This document shows positions 32,710 through 40,499 of a DNA stretch of 50,271 nt, piece by piece. The stretch covers positions 1-50,271 of the forward strand of contig CAYHPW010000017.1 in NCBI GenBank assembly GCA_964358645.1, read 5' to 3'. Position numbers and translations under genes: made by a program. The notes under the pieces were generated by a model. It did not search any database. It saw nothing but the letters and a program-made list of their open reading frames with translations, and was not told the DNA's origin. This DNA comes from JBBTDV01 sp038042605. GTDB lineage: Bacteria > Bdellovibrionota > UBA1018. Position 1 is the stretch's first letter; each line of letters starts with the position of its first letter.

Positions 32710-33570
32710 TTAGAAGCCAAAACCTATGAGAATCCCAAGGTAATGCATCCCCTCTGTATTATAACTTCCCTCAAGCGCTAGCATTAGACCCGCATAACCA
32801 GGTTTAAACAGCACACCACTGAAAGCTGAAAGACTGTAACTGCTATAAGACTTCGTGGATAACGTATAAACGGTTGACACTATGTTGAGCCTGGCTACCG
32901 CATCAATTTGGCCGGTTATCCATTCCAAACCAGCGCCTATATAAGGTTCAACGAAGTATAATTTTTTTGAGGCTAAAACTTGCGTCGCTATGGTCCTGGT
33001 TTTCAATATGATGGATAACGAACCCACGGATACGCCGGCTGCTAAAAGAGGAGTGGAAGGAATGCTTAATTTCGCAAAATCAACTTTGGTTGTAGAGTAT
33101 GATAGTCGCAGCGCCCACGTCGGTCCTTCCTCTGGCTGATGAAGGATGAATTTCATCCCGACTCCCGCTATGTAGCTCCCTTTGTAATACAGACCTGATA
33201 TGCCTATGTCGCTCGTTGGGCTTAACCCTTTGTGGATATGTACTTTTGCTATCGGCATGGAGGGTAATGATCCAACGCTACCCAGGCCCGTCGCCGAAGA
33301 GGACGTCGAAAAATCATCAGGCGCGTGCACCAGCGTGGCTTCTAACCCAAGGTCGAGGCTGGCGCCACTCATAGGTGCGGCACCGTGGTAAGGGCGGTGA
33401 TTTGAAAGATAACCGGTTGCCTTGACCATGGGTTTAACTACTTCTGCTGGCAGCACCGCATCCAAGCTCAGGCTTAGGGAGCTAGCAAGTGCGGTTTCGT
33501 TTACGCCTGCGGCCAACAACAACGACATGAGTGTTATAAGCCGTCGTGTATACACACTCCAATTAACCAT
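32710..33570 (-). CDS. Outer-membrane beta-barrel-type protein, unknown role
   Basis: 286 residues. Signal peptide to about residue 30 (ETALASSLS). The mature chain has strand pairs separated by short loops (SDIGISGLYYKGSYIAGVGM; LYFVEPYIGAGLEWITG; GYAGLMLALEGSYN) and ends GILIGFGF with C-terminal Phe, consistent with an 8-12-strand outer-membrane barrel. No specific family. First gene of a small set with the two lipoproteins, suggesting a shared surface function. Confidence 0.6.
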   Translation of the reverse strand: MVNWSVYTRRLITLMSLLLAAGVNETALASSLSLSLDAVLPAEVVKPMVKATGYLSNHRPYHGAAPMSGASLDLGLEATLVHAPDDFSTSSSATGLGSVGSLPSMPIAKVHIHKGLSPTSDIGISGLYYKGSYIAGVGMKFILHQPEEGPTWALRLSYSTTKVDFAKLSIPSTPLLAAGVSVGSLSIILKTRTIATQVLASKKLYFVEPYIGAGLEWITGQIDAVARLNIVSTVYTLSTKSYSSYSLSAFSGVLFKPGYAGLMLALEGSYNTEGMHYLGILIGFGF

Positions 33571-33626
33571 GTTGATAATTAACTCTACTAAAGATTATAC
33601 TCTCTGCGAACGATTAAGTATTAAGA

Positions 33627-35291
33627 TTAAGTATTCATGGCGAGATTTCTAAGGGGACCGTGGGCTGGCTTCATTCTGCGATGGGCGGGTAAGGGGTTAG
33701 CCCGCCTGCATTGGTTCCCGTTGAATTTTTCTATAACGGTCCTGATAATGTCGAGTCTGCCGGAGAGCAGGCTCGGCATTACAGTTTCTTTAAACTCAAA
33801 TGGATGGATATCGCAACCGATCGCGATGATAGCCACATCGTCGCTGATGTTGAAACTGATGTCGTCATTCTTTAGTTCCGCCGTCAGCGCGGACAGATCG
33901 GCAATCAGTTCAGCATGGGTTTTACCGTTCAGTTTGAAAGGGAGAGAAGTCCTAAGGCCTGGGTCGTAATTGAATCGCGCCCCAGCGTAAGTAAGAAGAT
34001 CATGGATATATTTGTCATCATCGAATTCAAACCCAAAGTGATCCCTCTGCAACCCCCAAGGAGTTTGTGGCACCGGAAACGGCGTGAGAAGCTGCGCCGA
34101 GGCGTGCTGGTTATATGAAAAAGCATGACGCAAAAAAGACACCGTGTTTGCCCGACTCTCCGTGGTCTCGAACGGCAAGGGATAGATAAAGCTGCCGGTA
34201 ACAAAGACACCTTGATCGGACATGGATTTGATCGCTCTCAGTATCCGATCACTGCTGGTTTTCTTGTTAATGGCCGTTTTTAAGAGCTCATCGTCGGCTG
34301 ACTCCACGCCAAAGAAAATGCAACGAAGTCCTGCTTCATAAAAAGTAGGAACGTATTCCTCTTTAACGCCGTTGACGTGCATGAAGCATGAAAAACGCAT
34401 ATCCATACCACGCTTGATAATTTCTCTGGAAAGATCCATCAGGAGTTTTGGAGGGGTATATGACCCTGAAAATCTGAAAAATCTGGCGCCGAGTTGTTTT
34501 TGCACATGGCTTATTTCAGCAAGAATCCCTTCAACCGATCGCATGCGCCAGCGGTTGCTGATGACTGGATGTACGCAAAAATGGCATGACATGGGACAAC
34601 CACGACTTTCATCCAGAACAACAAGCCTTAATTTGTCGTTGCCCCAAGCCGAAGGGTATACCTCGCGATCATATACCGCGTGTGAAATCTCATCTAAATT
34701 ATCAACCAAACTGACGGGTGTTTTGATGAACTTGCCATTTCTTACGTATAAAACCCCGGGAGCTTTTTCTATTGGGTGCCCTTTTTCTAAGTGATCAAGC
34801 AAGGCTGGCACTGCTCTCTCGCCCTCATTGGTAACCATGAAGTCAAAATGCTCGATAGTTTTCGCGGTGAATTCAGGGGCTATTTTACAAGTAGGTCCAC
34901 CAAGCAGGATTTTTATTTCAGGAAATCGTTTTCTCAATTCCGAGCACCAACGCTTGACTGCCACAAGCCCATCCCCAGCCCAGCATTTAAACCCAACCAC
35001 AGTTGAATTATGCTGTTTGATTGAAGTGGCAAGCTGTTCAAACAGCTCGTCCATTACGCTGCTGCATACGTTGGGGTAGGCGGTGTTGAGCCCACCATCT
35101 TGCACAGTATTTTGTGTGCTATCTTGATGCATGAATTTTTCAGCAACGGATAATCTGTTAAAATCCTCGATCAGCACCTGATGCCCATTCGTGATCAGGA
35201 TCCCCGCCAGACTCGCCAGCCCGTTATCCAGGGCGAAGCATGAAGGTGTTTGTGGATAACCTGAAAAAGTGCAAAGAATAATATGCGCCAT
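33627..35291 (-). CDS. B12-binding-type radical SAM protein
   Basis: 554 residues from the ATG at 35289-35291 (MAHIILCTFSGYP); the open frame extends to 35369 but would overlap the upstream gene. N-terminal ~60-175 is a cobalamin-binding-like domain with KILLGGPTCKIAPEF, lacking the DxHxxG base-off motif, as in many B12-radical SAM enzymes. The radical SAM core starts with RGCPMSCHFC (Cys232, Cys236, Cys239; CX3CX2C for the 4Fe-4S cluster) and continues CIFFGVESADDELL. The C-terminal ~130 residues are family-unspecific. Relatives methylate or rearrange unactivated carbons, several in peptide natural products. Divergent from GNAT-peptide-ycaO; a shared pathway is inferred. Confidence 0.8.
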   Translation of the reverse strand: MAHIILCTFSGYPQTPSCFALDNGLASLAGILITNGHQVLIEDFNRLSVAEKFMHQDSTQNTVQDGGLNTAYPNVCSSVMDELFEQLATSIKQHNSTVVGFKCWAGDGLVAVKRWCSELRKRFPEIKILLGGPTCKIAPEFTAKTIEHFDFMVTNEGERAVPALLDHLEKGHPIEKAPGVLYVRNGKFIKTPVSLVDNLDEISHAVYDREVYPSAWGNDKLRLVVLDESRGCPMSCHFCVHPVISNRWRMRSVEGILAEISHVQKQLGARFFRFSGSYTPPKLLMDLSREIIKRGMDMRFSCFMHVNGVKEEYVPTFYEAGLRCIFFGVESADDELLKTAINKKTSSDRILRAIKSMSDQGVFVTGSFIYPLPFETTESRANTVSFLRHAFSYNQHASAQLLTPFPVPQTPWGLQRDHFGFEFDDDKYIHDLLTYAGARFNYDPGLRTSLPFKLNGKTHAELIADLSALTAELKNDDISFNISDDVAIIAIGCDIHPFEFKETVMPSLLSGRLDIIRTVIEKFNGNQCRRANPLPAHRRMKPAHGPLRNLAMNT

Positions 35292-35337
35292 CCTGAAATA
35301 ATTACCCCTTTCGCAATACCTCTTATTAAAGATAAAT

Positions 35338-36006
35338 TTACTGATCTGATTTTTGAAAATTGTAAGCAAACTCAGCCTTTGAATCTGATATCGAAAACCT
35401 TGGCATCCCTCCCGACATGCGTATCAGGTCCTGGAAAAAGCTCACATGAGCCCTGGATGGAATTTTTGGCAGCAGCGTAGTTTTAATGTTTACCATGATA
35501 CTGGCAGATTTTATTGACTCACTGACTCCAATGGTTATACGGCCGCAGCAAGAATGTTGTGCCCAGTCTATTACGGAATTAATTAAGAAAATCGTCGCGC
35601 GTAAAAGCGTGACCGGTCTGCATACAGCCAAAACAGGCGTTGATATCGCCTGGCAGATTTCTAATTTAATCCTGCAGCTGGCAGCATGTTTATCGCAAAA
35701 AGATACCGCACGGTTTGTTAAATCAGCGATATCGGTAGCTACCAGTAACTCTTCTGATACGTCTGTTAATAGCATTTTAAGATCGCTGCAAATCTGCATA
35801 AGGCGCTTAACCAGATTTTCGTTCTCAATAGAAAGCGCCAGCAGTTGGCTCAGATCAGGAGTAGTTTGTTCAGCCAATTGTCTTATACATTTGGAATTCA
35901 AGTGCAATGCCGTCAGAGGATCAATGGTTTCGAGCGGAAAATGCAGGCACATCCTTCCGATGGTAGCGAGTTGGACAATATCCAGCTGAATTTCTTTTTT
36001 AGGCAT
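35338..36006 (-). CDS. Degenerate histidine-kinase-like protein without H-box
   Basis: 222 residues from the ATG at 36004-36006 (MPKKEIQLD). The middle is helical like a dimerisation domain (about 50-110) but has no phosphoacceptor H-box. ATIFLINSVIDWAQ (~145) looks like an ATPase N-box with Asn, and the end VSFFQDLIRMSGGMPRFSIS through FAYNF resembles the last helix and strands of a GHKL domain, but the G boxes are missing. So ATP binding is doubtful; it may be a phosphotransfer or kinase-binding adaptor. Ends 47 bases before the radical SAM start; divergent from the GNAT gene. Confidence 0.5.
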   Translation of the reverse strand: MPKKEIQLDIVQLATIGRMCLHFPLETIDPLTALHLNSKCIRQLAEQTTPDLSQLLALSIENENLVKRLMQICSDLKMLLTDVSEELLVATDIADLTNRAVSFCDKHAASCRIKLEICQAISTPVLAVCRPVTLLRATIFLINSVIDWAQHSCCGRITIGVSESIKSASIMVNIKTTLLPKIPSRAHVSFFQDLIRMSGGMPRFSISDSKAEFAYNFQKSDQ

Positions 36007-36022
36007 AGCAATAAATATCTCA

Positions 36023-36034
36023 ATACTAAAGTAT
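36023..36034. promoter_or_regulatory. Inverted repeat in divergent promoter region
   Basis: ATACT-AA-AGTAT between the kinase-like gene and the GNAT gene (81-base gap). It is a candidate binding site controlling both directions, possibly for the nearby OmpR-type regulator; only the symmetry is seen. Confidence 0.3.
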
Positions 36035-36087
36035 GGCATTTATAGCGGCAATGGAAACCTTAGTGACAGTAAAGTTTTCTTTATTAG

Positions 36088-36762
36088 ATGAGCCTCCATT
36101 GGTTTGTTAATCTTTTGAAAAACCAGGGGGCACTTTTGGAAAAAACATTGACCGAAACTCTGTTAGGATTCAGTTGGGATAAATACTTCCCTAAAACTTT
36201 TGGCCAGAATAATTGGCTTGTACGGAGATCATCGTTTGAAGAATGCTGCACATTTACTGAGTTTCATTACAAGGAAGTGATTTTAGATGGCAGGAGCCAC
36301 AGCCCTTTTTTGTGGGATGACCAGGATTCCCGCAGGACATCTTATTACAAGAGGTGCGGTGATTTTTTTGCTTTCGAGGCGGATCGTGAAGTTTTCGGTG
36401 TATTCTGCGGGAACTGTGCTGATTGGAGCACCTACTACTTGCGCCACACATTGCTTAAAAAGAAATTCCAAGGAACCGGGTTTTACCAGGCCTTCATCAA
36501 ATATTTTCTAGAACTGCTCGGGTCCGAAGGTGTGCCAAGAATTGAGGCTGACATTCACCCAGGCAATCACCGCAGCATTCATGTATGCCTAAAAGCTGGT
36601 TTTATCATTAAAGGGATGAGCTTATCCGAACGGTGGGGGGCAGTATTACATCTTATAAAATATTTTGACCGCAACAGACAGGAGGTTTTTTTGAATCAAT
36701 TCTGCCACGGAACATGGAGTGTCACGGATTCACCAGAACCAAGCGGCCAGATTTTCAATTGA
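36088..36762 (+). CDS. GNAT-family N-acetyltransferase
   Basis: 224 residues. The acetyl-CoA block is KFQGTGFYQAFIKYFLELL (~126-144; short Q/R-x-x-G-x-G/A-like motif), followed by IEADIHPGNHRSIHVCLKAGF (152-172) with Asn160 and the typical Y/C-xxxGF end. The N-terminal ~90 residues are divergent. First gene of the plus-strand set GNAT - 10-codon ORF - ycaO, 31 bases upstream of the tiny ORF. It could acetylate the peptide or a toxic product (self-protection), or be an unrelated enzyme; the sequence does not say. Confidence 0.7.
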   Translation: MSLHWFVNLLKNQGALLEKTLTETLLGFSWDKYFPKTFGQNNWLVRRSSFEECCTFTEFHYKEVILDGRSHSPFLWDDQDSRRTSYYKRCGDFFAFEADREVFGVFCGNCADWSTYYLRHTLLKKKFQGTGFYQAFIKYFLELLGSEGVPRIEADIHPGNHRSIHVCLKAGFIIKGMSLSERWGAVLHLIKYFDRNRQEVFLNQFCHGTWSVTDSPEPSGQIFN

Positions 36763-36775
36763 GCTTATTAATTCC

Positions 36776-36788
36776 AAAGGAGGGAGGT
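36776..36788 (+). promoter_or_regulatory. Double strong Shine-Dalgarno of the tiny ORF
   Basis: AAAGGAGGGAGGT contains AGGAGG and GGGAGG in series. The second lies 6-7 bases before the ATG at 36794, an optimal distance. An earlier ATG at 36789 gives only Met-Pro-stop, whose TGA overlaps the tiny ORF's ATG as ATGA. It is one of the strongest ribosome sites in the window, far better than that of ycaO. Confidence 0.75.
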
Positions 36789-36793
36789 ATGCC

Positions 36794-36826
36794 ATGAAAA
36801 AGAAATTCGCACTTACTTGTTTCTAA
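36794..36826 (+). CDS. 10-residue peptide ORF MKKKFALTCF, candidate precursor
   Basis: ATG, ten sense codons and TAA; peptide MKKKFALTCF. Three lysines after Met, then a hydrophobic core and a C-terminal Thr-Cys-Phe. YcaO enzymes act on peptide backbones, commonly at Cys or Thr/Ser, so a Thr-Cys pair next to an intact ycaO is suggestive. It has an excellent Shine-Dalgarno and is followed by a 14-bp hairpin before ycaO. The microcin C precursor gene mccA (seven codons) has the same order: tiny gene, hairpin, modifying enzyme. Alternative: a regulatory leader peptide controlling ycaO through the hairpin. Coding is inferred from signals only. Confidence 0.5.
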   Translation: MKKKFALTCF

Positions 36827-36837
36827 ATAATACGAAT

Positions 36838-36871
36838 GGTGCCCTCTTCGGGTCTACCCCGAGAGGGCACC
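36838..36871 (+). terminator. Hairpin between tiny ORF and ycaO (leaky terminator or attenuator)
   Basis: GGTGCCCTC (36838-36846) pairs perfectly with GAGGGCACC (36863-36871); after one bulged T the stem goes on with TCGGG (36848-36852) and CCCGA (36858-36862), loop TCTAC. That is 14 bp with a single bulge. No T-run follows, so it is not a full intrinsic terminator. It would protect the 3' end of a short peptide mRNA or attenuate reading into ycaO. Confidence 0.7.
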
Positions 36872-36904
36872 GGTTTACCAATATAGGTCTAAAGAAGCGC
36901 AATT

Positions 36905-37894
36905 ATGCATCCACAAGAACTTTACATAAAATTCCCACTCGGCCTGTCGTGGTCCAATCCTGAAGTCCATATCGAAAAAGTCACGGTAGGCGATATTGAA
37001 ATACATACGGTAGGCGTTGTTTCGCACGCATCGGATTTTGGCGAGGTTTGGGGCAGCGCCGCAGGGCTTAAAGCTTCACCGGTGGAGCGTGCTTATTTTG
37101 AGCTCCTTGAGCGGATAGCTATCGTAGAAGCTGAAAGCGGGCAGACAGACCTTGGAACTATAAACGCATCCGGAGAGGCAAAGGATACGGTGTCTTATGA
37201 CAAGATTTTTCCTGAAAGCACTGCGCCTTCAGAATGGATATTTTCACGATCAAATGGAGTAGCGATCGGGCGCACGATCAGTAGCGCGCAGCTTAGGTCA
37301 GCTTGTGAGCTGATAGAAAGACACCGCGTATTAAATATGTGGTACAAAAAAAAAGCCCCAAAACCATATCCAGATTCATGTGACATTAATGAAAGCAAGT
37401 TTTACGACACTTACACTTTTCATAAATATGACTTCGGATATGTAAAAGTCGGTGACAACCCTGTATTTGTGGTCGGCGTACTCGGCGTACCAAAGAATCC
37501 AGCTTGGCCTGAGGTCATGGGTTTCGGGTCATATAGCTCGTTTGAGTACGCCTTAAAGAAAGCATTTGAGGAGTGTATTCAACGTATAGGTTTTTTATGG
37601 GGTGAAGAATATTCTGATTTTGACAAAATAATTTTTTCACCATCGCCACTTTATCACCAGGAAGTTTATCTTTCCGGTCATGGCAGGCGCCTCCTTGCGA
37701 CTTGGCTAAGCGGCAATGCCAGCCTCAATGATAGCGGTGATGAATTTGATATTACATGGGCTGATCTGACCCCAGAGCGGTGGAGAGGCAAATTGCACGT
37801 CCTGCGCGCTATATCAGGGGAAGCTATTCCGTTGATATTTGGCAGATGGAATCCGTCATCCCTTGATGAGATGATGATTCATCCGATCGCTTGA
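36905..37894 (+). CDS. YcaO-domain ATP-dependent peptide-modifying enzyme
   Basis: 329 residues. The three YcaO ATP/Mg motifs are intact: GSAAGLKASPVERAYFELLE (Glu66/Glu69), SNGVAIGRTISSAQL followed by CELIERH (Glu135/Glu138) and YALKKAFEECIQ (Glu223, Gln226). YcaO enzymes activate backbone amides with ATP and make azolines, amidines or thioamides; E. coli YcaO instead supports S12 methylthiolation. The C-terminus ends MMIHPIA with no PxPxP tail of azoline-forming cyclodehydratases. No E1-like, TfuA or dehydrogenase partner lies nearby. Ribosome site weak (AAGAAG), so expression probably depends on the upstream genes. The last 71 bases overlap the convergent regulator gene. Confidence 0.8.
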   Translation: MHPQELYIKFPLGLSWSNPEVHIEKVTVGDIEIHTVGVVSHASDFGEVWGSAAGLKASPVERAYFELLERIAIVEAESGQTDLGTINASGEAKDTVSYDKIFPESTAPSEWIFSRSNGVAIGRTISSAQLRSACELIERHRVLNMWYKKKAPKPYPDSCDINESKFYDTYTFHKYDFGYVKVGDNPVFVVGVLGVPKNPAWPEVMGFGSYSSFEYALKKAFEECIQRIGFLWGEEYSDFDKIIFSPSPLYHQEVYLSGHGRRLLATWLSGNASLNDSGDEFDITWADLTPERWRGKLHVLRAISGEAIPLIFGRWNPSSLDEMMIHPIA

Positions 37895-38576
37895 GCTGAA
37901 ATGAGTCAGGAGCAACATAGGCGATATCGAAGCTCAGATTCAAAAGCTTCCGTCTCAGGTTGGATATATGCACATCCAGTGTTTTTGAACCGACTGAAAT
38001 ATCATCCCATACTTCTTTAAATATTATTGAGCGGACTACCGGACTACCTTTTGCTTTCTGCAATAGATTGATAATTTGCATTTCCTTTGTGGTGAGTTGA
38101 ATGCATCCAAACTTTTCTGTCTCAGCTTTTAAGTGTATTGGATCAAGTTTTAAGTATTCATCAAAACCTGTTGGCTCATTTTTCTGTGGGCAATGCCGCT
38201 CTTTCAGCAGGTTCTCGACTTTGGCTATCAATTCAACTTTTGAAAACGGTTTGGTTAGATAGTCGCTTGCCCCATGTCTAAAACAATCCCTGACCAGATC
38301 CAAGTCCTCGGAAGAGGAAACAACGATGAACGGTATTGTCCTCAGTTTTACCTTCCCTGGATCTTGGGACAAAAAACGCAGAAAATGGTCATCGGATAAT
38401 TTTAGATCAGCTATAAGCAGGTCAGGGAGTTTGTCTGAGCTTGAGAGCGCGTGTGAGAATTCCTGTAATGTGCGGAATGTTTTAATCTGATACCGGACTT
38501 GCAGTATTTCCTCATAAACAAATATGGCGCTTGGGTCGTCCTCGAGTATCCAAATTAATTTTATGTCGAATAACAT
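37824..38576 (-). CDS. OmpR-family response regulator
   Basis: 250 residues. Receiver 1-125: Glu12-Asp13-Asp14, phosphoacceptor Asp57 in LLIADLKL, Ser87/Ser88 after the fourth strand, Lys109 in DYLTKPFS. Winged helix ~145-235: LTTKEMQIINLLQKAKGSPV, then DVHISNLRRKLLNLSFDI. It starts 5 bases after the kinase gene. The tail after the winged helix (RSDESSSHQG to TE) is non-conserved and is the part that overlaps the ycaO 3' end by 71 bases. It is the natural candidate regulator of the neighbouring peptide locus. Confidence 0.85.
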   Translation of the reverse strand: MLFDIKLIWILEDDPSAIFVYEEILQVRYQIKTFRTLQEFSHALSSSDKLPDLLIADLKLSDDHFLRFLSQDPGKVKLRTIPFIVVSSSEDLDLVRDCFRHGASDYLTKPFSKVELIAKVENLLKERHCPQKNEPTGFDEYLKLDPIHLKAETEKFGCIQLTTKEMQIINLLQKAKGSPVVRSIIFKEVWDDISVGSKTLDVHISNLRRKLLNLSFDIAYVAPDSFQLKRSDESSSHQGMTDSICQISTE

Positions 38577-38581
38577 CCTTA

Positions 38582-40216
38582 TCAGCCCTCTTTAACGCCA
38601 CTATCCGCGTTCGGTAATGTCAACAGGAAGCGCGTCCCGCTCACCCCGCCTTCGTCAAGCCTGTCGGCTTGCAGCAACCCTTTTCTTTGCTCAATAAGTT
38701 TTCTTGTTAGCCTAAGCCCGAGGCTTTTTGCCGTAACCGTGTTTTCCGCCTGATCCGTCAATGACTCGAATGCTTCTCTGGTAAGCCCTGTCCCGTTGTC
38801 TTCTATGGAAATCGTCGTGTTTGCCGTTGATTGTTCGAGTAAAGAAATCTTGATCTTTGGCTGGGAGACCTGGTTTTTTAGAAGATTATCTATGCTGTTG
38901 CGATACAGGTTATCCAATATGTGCATCAGATCAGCGCGTGGGATTTTTACCGTGATCGTATCTAGTATGTTATCGATTTCAAAAACAATCTGGCTCAAAT
39001 GCCCTTGATGGTACTGTATGTCTAGGAGTCGCACGACATGCCTGTGGGCGTCGGTAAGCCTTGTGCTTTCTTGTGCTATGTCCGGGTTTTTTAATCTCGC
39101 GCGGAGTGATGTTACAAGTTCGATGGCACGATCAATATTGGTAGTTAAATGTTCGATTAATTTCCGCGTTTTTTCAGGTTCCTGCCCGGTTTTTAGTTCG
39201 CTTGCACAGAAATGCGCGGCATGCAGCGGCCCGCTCAGGTCATGGGCGATCAGGGCAGAGATCTCGCCCATCGTGTAAAAGCGGCTCCTATCCACCTCCT
39301 TGAATACATGTTGCGAGATTTCCAGTTCGGCTTTGGTAAGGCGGTCGGATAATGCGTTAAAAGTTTTTTCAAATCTGGCCATTAAAGACATAGAGTGTAG
39401 TGGCAGGCTGTTTTTCTGCCCCTGCACGTAGTTCAGGCGATCCATTGTAAGAAAGATATTCTCCAATGCGGATACCAAATACCGGCGACTTAAGAAAAAA
39501 TTATGCGTAAAAAGTATGAGCCCTATTACAACAAGCCCGGAGGCTGCTGTGGTGGGGCTTAAATTCAGTATTTTACCGCCGTGGGCGAGAACATGCCACT
39601 GCAAGACCAGGATGAAGACAAGGAGGTAAAGTAACGAGCCCATTTCATGGAGAATGTAATCGCGGCGCGCGTATTCGATTTTGACCTCTCTGAAAACATC
39701 GCTCCAGTCGTATGTTTCATGTATTTTTGCCAGCCATCCGCTTAGGAAAGCATGCGCATGTATGTATACTGAACCCAGGAAAAAAGCGCAGTTCACCGCT
39801 ACCATAAGAAAACACATCAGGAACTGCTCGAAGTTGGAGCGGCTGTGCTTCCACACAAAAACAATGACGAGAAACGCTGGGATCGTTTTTACAAGCCCCC
39901 AGAAATAACAAAAAAGCGCCCTTCGCAGCGGGAATTTAAGAACGGAATGAACCATTTCAATTTTCTGGTCGAAGGGCTGTTTCTGTATTTCAGCAATCGG
40001 AGTGTCATAGAAGTATACTTTGGTGTCAGGGCAGAGCTTGGTGAACACCTTGGCTTCCGTGAGATAATTTAGATAACCGGCGATGCCGTTATCAACAATG
40101 AGCAGGATCAGTATTTCAAGCCATGAGGGTTGTAGAACGGCGATTACTGGGACATATGTAGCGATTACGATCAGGATCCAGCTTGTTGGGCTCATACATG
40201 CCCTGAGATTTTTCAT
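38582..40216 (-). CDS. Membrane sensor histidine kinase
   Basis: 544 residues. About six membrane helices: ~12-45 (two), ~100-122, ~130-155, ~193-210 and ~222-240, with little periplasmic sequence, so the signal is probably sensed in or near the membrane. The HisKA region has His325 in SALIAHDLSGPLHAAH; the ATPase has N-box HILDNLYRNSIDNL, G1 DNGTGL and G2 SLGLRLTRKLIEQ. Orthodox kinase with no receiver or PAS domain. Cognate regulator follows after 5 bases. Confidence 0.85.
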   Translation of the reverse strand: MKNLRACMSPTSWILIVIATYVPVIAVLQPSWLEILILLIVDNGIAGYLNYLTEAKVFTKLCPDTKVYFYDTPIAEIQKQPFDQKIEMVHSVLKFPLRRALFCYFWGLVKTIPAFLVIVFVWKHSRSNFEQFLMCFLMVAVNCAFFLGSVYIHAHAFLSGWLAKIHETYDWSDVFREVKIEYARRDYILHEMGSLLYLLVFILVLQWHVLAHGGKILNLSPTTAASGLVVIGLILFTHNFFLSRRYLVSALENIFLTMDRLNYVQGQKNSLPLHSMSLMARFEKTFNALSDRLTKAELEISQHVFKEVDRSRFYTMGEISALIAHDLSGPLHAAHFCASELKTGQEPEKTRKLIEHLTTNIDRAIELVTSLRARLKNPDIAQESTRLTDAHRHVVRLLDIQYHQGHLSQIVFEIDNILDTITVKIPRADLMHILDNLYRNSIDNLLKNQVSQPKIKISLLEQSTANTTISIEDNGTGLTREAFESLTDQAENTVTAKSLGLRLTRKLIEQRKGLLQADRLDEGGVSGTRFLLTLPNADSGVKEG

Positions 40217-40394
40217 TAATTATGATCTCGCACAACATGGAGCGTTATGCAATAGAGTCGTGGAAAATCAATTAGTTAGGTTGATTTAATAGAGGGAAGT
40301 GCGACGCAAGGTACAACGGATAATGGTTTGCGATCTTTGTTGTTGACCCATCCGACCAGCTTGCTTTCAGTTTTGCGCCACATATGCAAATATG

Positions 40395-40456
40395 TATCAA
40401 ATTTGACACTTTTTGCTACCACTTTTATCAAAATTTGGCACTTTTAGTCATCACTT
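40395..40456. repeat. 31-bp imperfect tandem repeat upstream of CDF exporter
   Basis: Two adjacent copies, 40395-40425 and 40426-40456. Both start TATCAAA, continue with TTTGACACTTTT or TTTGGCACTTTT and end in a TCACTT-like or CCACTT block. Just downstream TATACT (40460-40465) may be the -10 of the exporter gene, with TTGGCA (40435-40440) as a -35 set at a long 19-base spacing. Two copies at one promoter suggest cooperative binding of a regulator, for example a metal sensor. Nothing else is recognised in the ~280-base gap between the kinase and exporter genes. Confidence 0.45.
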
Positions 40457-40499
40457 AATTATACTTATAAGCAAAAGATCAAGGTACTAAGATTCTTAA

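Noticed and set aside
36789..36797. ATG-CCA-TGA as the real translated product after the strong ribosome site
   Set aside because: Gives only Met-Pro and its spacing to GGGAGG is too short; the ATG at 36794 is optimally placed.
36905..37894. Azoline-forming cyclodehydratase of a typical TOMM cluster
   Set aside because: No PxPxP tail, no E1-like partner and no dehydrogenase nearby; only YcaO membership is supported.
40395..40456. Sigma-54 promoter at TTGGCAC
   Set aside because: The TTGC element at the correct distance is missing.
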